Positions 31,013 to 35,374 of a DNA stretch of 35,374 nucleotides are shown here, in pieces. Position 1 is the stretch's first letter; each line of letters begins with the position of its first letter. A program made the translations under genes and the position numbers. A model generated the notes under the pieces. It searched no databases and was not told the origin of the DNA. It saw nothing but the letters and a program-made list of their open reading frames with translations. Origin of the DNA: Acidobacteriota bacterium (lineage in GTDB: Bacteria > Acidobacteriota > JAAYUB01); the NCBI GenBank assembly GCA_029565065.1, contig JAKQOW010000070.1:1-35374 (forward strand). The letters are read 5' to 3'.

Positions 31013-33103
31013 ATGACTCCTTTAATGAAGACAATCCTGTGGGTCATTGTGATTTGGCTGGTTTCCGGGTGGATCGCCGGGGACGAGGCCCTGATGATCT
31101 CCGGGGGCGGGTCAGCCCAGCTTGTGTTTCTCGATCGGGGCCAGACGGTAGCCAATAACCTGGGCGCGCCGCCCGCCTCGATCTTCCGGGCGTCTCCGCA
31201 GGGCCGGCTGGCCATGTTGACCATGGCCGGGGAATGGCGGCTGGTCAGCCCGTTCCGTAATCTGCCGTATAACCAGTGGCCCCCCTTCAAGGTCGCCGAA
31301 CTGCCCACCCGCTACAAGAGCATAGACGCCCCCGAGCCGCTGCAATGGGCCCCGGACGGGCGCAAATTCCTGATCCGGCTGAACCGGACCATCACGATTC
31401 ACCACGCCGGCGGGGGGCCGCTCATGACCATCACCAACACGCCGGATGTCAGCGGCGCCTGGGCTGCCAACATGCAGTGGGGGAACGATTCGAACCATTT
31501 GATATTGTTCCATGTGGACTCGCGATCGTACTACCTGGTCGGGCTACCCGACCGGGGTTCCCTCACCTGGGATGAACTGGAACGGGGCAACGCGGTCCGT
31601 TTCTTCCAGTTGAATACCACCAGCAGCTCGACCGTCGACCGCTTTCATTTCTCGCCGGACGGCCGCCAGGTCGCCTTCGTCCACGCCAGCGGCGCCGGCG
31701 CCGAACTCTGGGCCGGCCTCCTGGAGCGGCCGGGCCGGGTGGATCACGATGCGGCCAGGAATGAGAGCGGATGGAACACGCCGCGGACGGAGTATACCCG
31801 CCTCGAGGAGACTCCCGAGCTGTTGCCCCTGGGGTGGTCGCAGGACAGCCGGCGGTTCTACTATTACTCGGCGCGACGCACGGAGCGGGTGGTCAGTGAC
31901 GGAAGCTTGCGGGAAACGGCGCACCAGGAGCAACTCGTCCGCCACGAACTCAAAGTGTACGATGTGTCCGCCGGACGGGCCTGGACCGTCATGGCGCTGA
32001 ACTGGTCACCGTGGCTTCCATACGAGAAAGGGTATCCACAACCCAACGTCTCTGCCGATGGCCGGCACCTGGTGTTCTGGGGCGTGGACAATATCCGCTA
32101 CCAAAGCCCGACGACCCTCCCCATCCACACCGATATGTTGAAGCGGACCATGAACGAGGTCGACCTGGTCGTGGTCGATCTGGCCGCCAAAACCACCCGC
32201 ACCATCGCCCGGAAACGGTTTCAGGACGTGCCCTGGGCGGCCTTCATCAAGACCCAGGAAGGTGACGGCACCAATCCGCAACCGGCCCACAAAGAACCAA
32301 GACCGCGGCTGCCTCAATACTTCTTGGATATCAAGCCGACGCCGGCTCCGGAGAGGTTTTGCAGCATCCGGGCCTTGCGGCTACCTTTCGAAGGCAAGGC
32401 CCTCGGATTGCCGCAACAGCGCACGAAGCTGATGGTCCGGGCCACCTTCTCCCAAAATGGAGCACCGCTGAAGGACCGTGACAGCCAATTCCGCACCAAC
32501 GACGGTCGGGTCGCCAACTTCTTCCCCTTGAGCCACTCCGCCATGAGTGTTGAGGGCGACCATTTCACCGGGACGATGTATGTGCCGCTCAACGATCTCG
32601 ATCATCTCAGCGACCAGGCCGCCGCGTTCACGGTGCACCTGGAATTGCTCGAGGGGGAGCGGACCCTGGTCGAAGCCCGGCCCGTGTCGGTCACCATTCC
32701 GGCTGAATGGATGCCCCGGGTCTGGTTCACGAAGATCGCGGCTCAAATCGCTGCCGATGGAGCGGGCAACCCGGCCATTCGGGTCAGGGCGGAGGTGGTG
32801 GTCCGCCATATGGCCGGGCGGGAGGTGCGGATCGAGACCACCGTGCTCGACAAGGACTACCAGGATGTCGGGGTCCGCGATCCGCGGTTCCGCGTGACAG
32901 GCAACCGGGCCGGGGCCGCGGCCGAGATCCGCCCGGCCGGCAGCGAGGAACGGCACTCTGTGGATGTGTCGATTCCATTGGCCGGGCTGCAGCTTGCGGC
33001 TGGCCGGCATGATCTGGTCATCGTTCTGCGGGCTATGACGGGCCGGGATCAAGCCCTGGGCGAGAGCCGGCCGCAGCCGGTGGCGGTGACCATCGGCAAT
33101 TGA
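31013..33103 (+). CDS. Exported TolB/WD-like propeller protein with C-terminal beta domains
   Basis: This 696-aa protein has an N-terminal hydrophobic segment (about residues 5-22) that serves as signal peptide or anchor. Residues about 30-420 contain TolB/WD40-type blade motifs such as W-A-P-D-G-R-K-F, F-S-P-D-G-R-Q-V-A-F, W-S-Q-D-S-R-R-F and V-S-A-D-G-R-H-L-V-F. The C-terminal 250 residues look like two immunoglobulin-like modules. ATG 31013 has GAAGAGG 5 nt upstream; ATG 31025 is possible. There is no catalytic motif. Its role is unknown, possibly ligand binding at the cell surface. Confidence 0.8.
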   Translation: MTPLMKTILWVIVIWLVSGWIAGDEALMISGGGSAQLVFLDRGQTVANNLGAPPASIFRASPQGRLAMLTMAGEWRLVSPFRNLPYNQWPPFKVAELPTRYKSIDAPEPLQWAPDGRKFLIRLNRTITIHHAGGGPLMTITNTPDVSGAWAANMQWGNDSNHLILFHVDSRSYYLVGLPDRGSLTWDELERGNAVRFFQLNTTSSSTVDRFHFSPDGRQVAFVHASGAGAELWAGLLERPGRVDHDAARNESGWNTPRTEYTRLEETPELLPLGWSQDSRRFYYYSARRTERVVSDGSLRETAHQEQLVRHELKVYDVSAGRAWTVMALNWSPWLPYEKGYPQPNVSADGRHLVFWGVDNIRYQSPTTLPIHTDMLKRTMNEVDLVVVDLAAKTTRTIARKRFQDVPWAAFIKTQEGDGTNPQPAHKEPRPRLPQYFLDIKPTPAPERFCSIRALRLPFEGKALGLPQQRTKLMVRATFSQNGAPLKDRDSQFRTNDGRVANFFPLSHSAMSVEGDHFTGTMYVPLNDLDHLSDQAAAFTVHLELLEGERTLVEARPVSVTIPAEWMPRVWFTKIAAQIAADGAGNPAIRVRAEVVVRHMAGREVRIETTVLDKDYQDVGVRDPRFRVTGNRAGAAAEIRPAGSEERHSVDVSIPLAGLQLAAGRHDLVIVLRAMTGRDQALGESRPQPVAVTIGN

Positions 33104-33110
33104 CGGGTTG

Positions 33111-33136
33111 CGGAACACGCTCAGGATTGTGTTCCG
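33111..33136. other. 8-bp inverted repeat after the TolB-like gene
   Basis: CGGAACAC (33111-33118) and GTGTTCCG (33129-33136) form a perfect stem with a 10-nt loop 8 nt beyond the stop. There is no T-run. It may be a weak terminator or an operator for the following gene. Confidence 0.3.
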
Positions 33137-33282
33137 GAACGGTGAGCCCTTCTCGGCACGGGCAAGGCAGGTGCCACACTCGGCCAGGACGAGACCGCCG
33201 GAGCGCCCGCTGAAACGATACGATGCCTGTGGAGATTCGACTTAGCTTGATCCAATTCGAATAGTGTTTCCGGGAGGAACCG

Positions 33283-34386
33283 ATGGTGAGACGCATGACG
33301 CGAATCCTGTTGTGTCTGGTAGTAATGCTGGGTGTATTGGCGATGTCTGTGCCGGCGCAGGGCGACGGGCGGGCGATGCGCCGCAACATCTTTCGCCTGG
33401 GGTTCACCCTGGGTGAGGCCAACGCCTTGCTGGAGAAGGGCCCGAATGATCCGAGCGTCCGGAAATTGATCCCCATGATCAACAATATCGCCATCCAGAC
33501 GTTGCGCAACATCACCTTCGATTATCAACCCCCGTTCGAGCCGGACGGTTTGAACAACATGATCAAACGGCTGGAAACGCTCGATGCGCAGGCGGCGGGG
33601 ATGAACGGCGAACAGATCGCCGCTCACTATGAAAGCATCAAGGGCGGGGTCAACCAATCCCTGGCACTGACCTACGGGATGGAAACCCAGGGTCGATTCA
33701 ACACCGAACCCACCTGCGACTCCTGCCTCCTGACTCTTGGGTACCACCTGGGCCGGTTGTCTGTGTTCGTTGAGGACGCGGGCAGTAGCGACCGGAGCAG
33801 CGCGCTGAGCGGCATCAACCAGGCCTTGAGCACGGGCCGGCAATGCGTGGAGCATCTGCGCTGCGCCTTCCTGAACATGGAGGACTGGGACAGCCTCAAC
33901 GTGTCGGCCGCCGCCACAGGCCAGCAGGTCTACCAGATCCGCGCCCAGTTGGAGGAGCGGATCTTCGGCCTGGTTTCGTCCGCCGTCTCCCCGTTCGGCA
34001 TTCCCTCGTCGCCCCGAATTGCGAGGGATCCGTCCGGGAAGTGGCACTATGACAAGATCGTCATCACGCGGGAGGGCAACCAGTACGTAGCCAGGGCCTA
34101 TTTGGATTTTTCAGAATCCTCCAAGCGACAATATGGCGTGTTCGAGGGAGTGGTTTGGTTTTATTTCGACGCCCAACCCCGGCAGGTGGCGGGTTTCACC
34201 GGACCGGTCTTCGTCGGCAAGCACATCTTCTATAACGATCAATACACTCTGCGCATGACGGATTGCTATTTTGAGTTCGAGACGAAGCAGACTTCGGCCG
34301 GCAAATACTTCCAGGTGTTGCGATTCCACCACACCACTCCGGTTGGACCAAGCAAAGGTAGCTACTCCAGAGATTTGACTGATTGA
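33283..34386 (+). CDS. Exported protein of unknown function (367 aa)
   Basis: A signal peptide (about residues 1-26, ending P-A-Q) is followed by a helical region (about 30-220) with a C-D-S-C motif near residue 148 and two further Cys in R-Q-C-V-E-H-L-R-C. These could form disulfides. Residues about 245-355 form a beta-rich domain with G-K-W-H-Y-D-K-I-V-I and V-W-F-Y-F-D. GGAGG lies 6 nt before ATG 33283. I do not recognise a family. It ends the run of same-direction exported genes. Confidence 0.78.
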   Translation: MVRRMTRILLCLVVMLGVLAMSVPAQGDGRAMRRNIFRLGFTLGEANALLEKGPNDPSVRKLIPMINNIAIQTLRNITFDYQPPFEPDGLNNMIKRLETLDAQAAGMNGEQIAAHYESIKGGVNQSLALTYGMETQGRFNTEPTCDSCLLTLGYHLGRLSVFVEDAGSSDRSSALSGINQALSTGRQCVEHLRCAFLNMEDWDSLNVSAAATGQQVYQIRAQLEERIFGLVSSAVSPFGIPSSPRIARDPSGKWHYDKIVITREGNQYVARAYLDFSESSKRQYGVFEGVVWFYFDAQPRQVAGFTGPVFVGKHIFYNDQYTLRMTDCYFEFETKQTSAGKYFQVLRFHHTTPVGPSKGSYSRDLTD

Positions 34387-34587
34387 TCCTCCCCCAAGGA
34401 TCCGGATAGCCGGATCAGGCATTCGGGATGGGGTGTCCGCTACTTCACATGATGCGATCTGCCCAATCAGCAGATTGAGATGAATGGCGGAGTCGCCAGA
34501 CCCGCCGGGGAACTGCCGTGCGCGCCAGGTGCACCAGGCCGGGTTGATCCGGACACCTATGGTTGAGCCGTCCCTTACAGCGATCGC
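34387..34587. other. Intergenic gap between convergent genes
   Basis: I see no gene. A perfect 7-bp stem (GATCCGG/CCGGATC, 34399-34416) with an ATAG loop lies 13 nt after the preceding stop and may act as a terminator, but no T-run follows. Confidence 0.4.
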
Positions 34588-35374
34588 CTAGAAAGTGACG
34601 CCCCGGGCGGCCAGCCAATCGATGCAGTCCTGCCAAGTCGCCGGACCATACACGATGGACGTATAGCCCGAAGTGGTGAGCTTGTAGGAGGCGGGCCCGT
34701 CGCCCGAATCGCAGGCGATGGCATATCGGTAGGTGCCGTCCATCTCGGACCGGGCGCCCACGTAGCAATCCTCGCTCACCGGCCACCAGCGGTCGTTGGA
34801 TGATTCCACCCAGGCGACGCATTGGTCAAATGTGGCGGGGCCAAAGGCGATGTGGGGAAATCCGGACTGGATCAGCACTCCCATGGCAGAATTGGCCACC
34901 TGGTCGCAAGCGATGGCGCAGTAGACCCGGTTCACCCGGTATTTGCTGGGCCGGGTCCCCACGTACCACGCCGCGGCGTTCGGATTGCCGCCGCCGCCGG
35001 CGGTGAAGACGGATCCGAATCCGCTGCCGCGCTGTCCGCCGCCGCCCCCGCCGCCGCCGCCCCAGTTGCCGCCGCCGGAAGCCGGGCAGACCATCACATT
35101 TTGGATGATCACCATGGCGTTGGGTCCGGCGTAGTTGTCGCCGAAGGAAAGCTCCACCCGGCCGGTCAGCGAGGACAACTTCCCGGTGCGGTTCAACATC
35201 ACCTGGCCGCCCTGGTTGTCGTAGTTGCCCCGGCACACGGTGAGCTGGTAGTCGCCCGATGGGTTCACGTGCAGGTGGGCGAACAGCCACTGCTTTTCCG
35301 GCAGCACCACGCTGCCGGCCCAGGAGTGATGGGTGGTCATGTGGGGCACGCTCACGCCGGTGAACAGCGTGGGG
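34588..35374 (-). CDS. Exported-type protein with Gly-rich linker and two C-terminal repeats (5' end outside window)
   Basis: The frame is open to the right edge, so the N-terminus, probably with a signal peptide, is missing. About 262 residues are visible. The first part matches the central domain of the 29677 protein nearly residue for residue (G-V-S-V-P-H, T-T-H-H-S, V-V-L-P-E-K-Q-W-L, T-G-K-L, D-N-Y-A-G-P). A Gly-rich linker (encoded about 35010-35090) follows. Two related units of about 57 residues then occur at 34789-34965 and 34600-34764. Each begins Y-V-G and has A-I-A-C, a G-P-A-T segment, and a Cys followed by a short helix with Trp. The repeat family is not recognised and may bind a ligand at the surface. 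Confidence 0.78.
   Translation of the reverse strand, partial: PTLFTGVSVPHMTTHHSWAGSVVLPEKQWLFAHLHVNPSGDYQLTVCRGNYDNQGGQVMLNRTGKLSSLTGRVELSFGDNYAGPNAMVIIQNVMVCPASGGGNWGGGGGGGGGQRGSGFGSVFTAGGGGNPNAAAWYVGTRPSKYRVNRVYCAIACDQVANSAMGVLIQSGFPHIAFGPATFDQCVAWVESSNDRWWPVSEDCYVGARSEMDGTYRYAIACDSGDGPASYKLTTSGYTSIVYGPATWQDCIDWLAARGVTF

Overview
The window is GC-rich bacterial DNA with dense coding. It encodes many exported proteins, including lipoproteins with a lipobox, beta-propeller and Asp-box proteins, and DUF11 and DUF4097 proteins. It also carries a Ser/Thr kinase, a sigma-54 activator and a gingipain-family protease. This mix fits an uncultured Gram-negative lineage such as Acidobacteriota or a relative. 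That placement is an inference from gene content, because there is no rRNA or other phylogenetic marker here.

Layout. (1) 1-1227: the tail of an unknown gene, then an unusual fusion of an S26B signal-peptidase-like domain with a GNAT acetyltransferase. (2) 1228-2479: a non-coding block of REP-like hairpins and duplications, then an AT-rich leader. (3) 2480-11436: a DUF11 surface protein, a C25 (gingipain-like) protease, and a tight cassette that looks like a RiPP system. The cassette holds a 71-aa putative precursor, an HprK-like P-loop protein, a PqqD-like recognition protein, a radical SAM/SPASM protein, and a small S26-like protein whose catalytic Ser is replaced by Cys. (4) 11437-12644: a second REP block with a diverged copy of the first composite element, then a sigma-70-like promoter. 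(5) 12645-15947: a large Asp-box/BNR propeller protein, followed by low-complexity DNA. (6) 16222-19935 on the minus strand: two overlapping family-5 solute-binding lipoproteins and a two-TM sensor-like protein with no output domain, and no permease or ATPase nearby. (7) 20181-22907: DUF4097 protein, DarP (YjgA), and a flavodiiron protein transcribed divergently from darP. (8) 22919-24019 on the minus strand: a small TPR protein and a Gly-rich protein whose C-terminus resembles type III secretion needle proteins. (9) 24303-29407: a hybrid propeller/Y_Y_Y/transmembrane receptor ending in a Ser/Thr kinase, convergent with an FHA-containing sigma-54 activator. (10) 29677-35374: an island of small and mid-size exported proteins of unknown function. 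A good sigma-54 promoter candidate stands in front of it, and paralogues in opposite orientation lie at its two ends.

How the genes may work together (inference). The HprK-like/PqqD/radical SAM/S26 genes have overlapping or nearly touching starts and follow a peptide with a Y-x-P-P-x-L leader-like motif and a Cys/Tyr/Gly-rich tail, so they probably make a modified peptide. The kinase receptor could phosphorylate the system read by the neighbouring FHA activator, which could in turn drive the sigma-54 promoter at 29599-29615 and the exported-protein island. The most distinctive items are the RiPP-like cassette with its Cys-variant S26 protein, the orphan needle-like/TPR pair, the kinase receptor with its FHA activator, and the REPIN-like elements.
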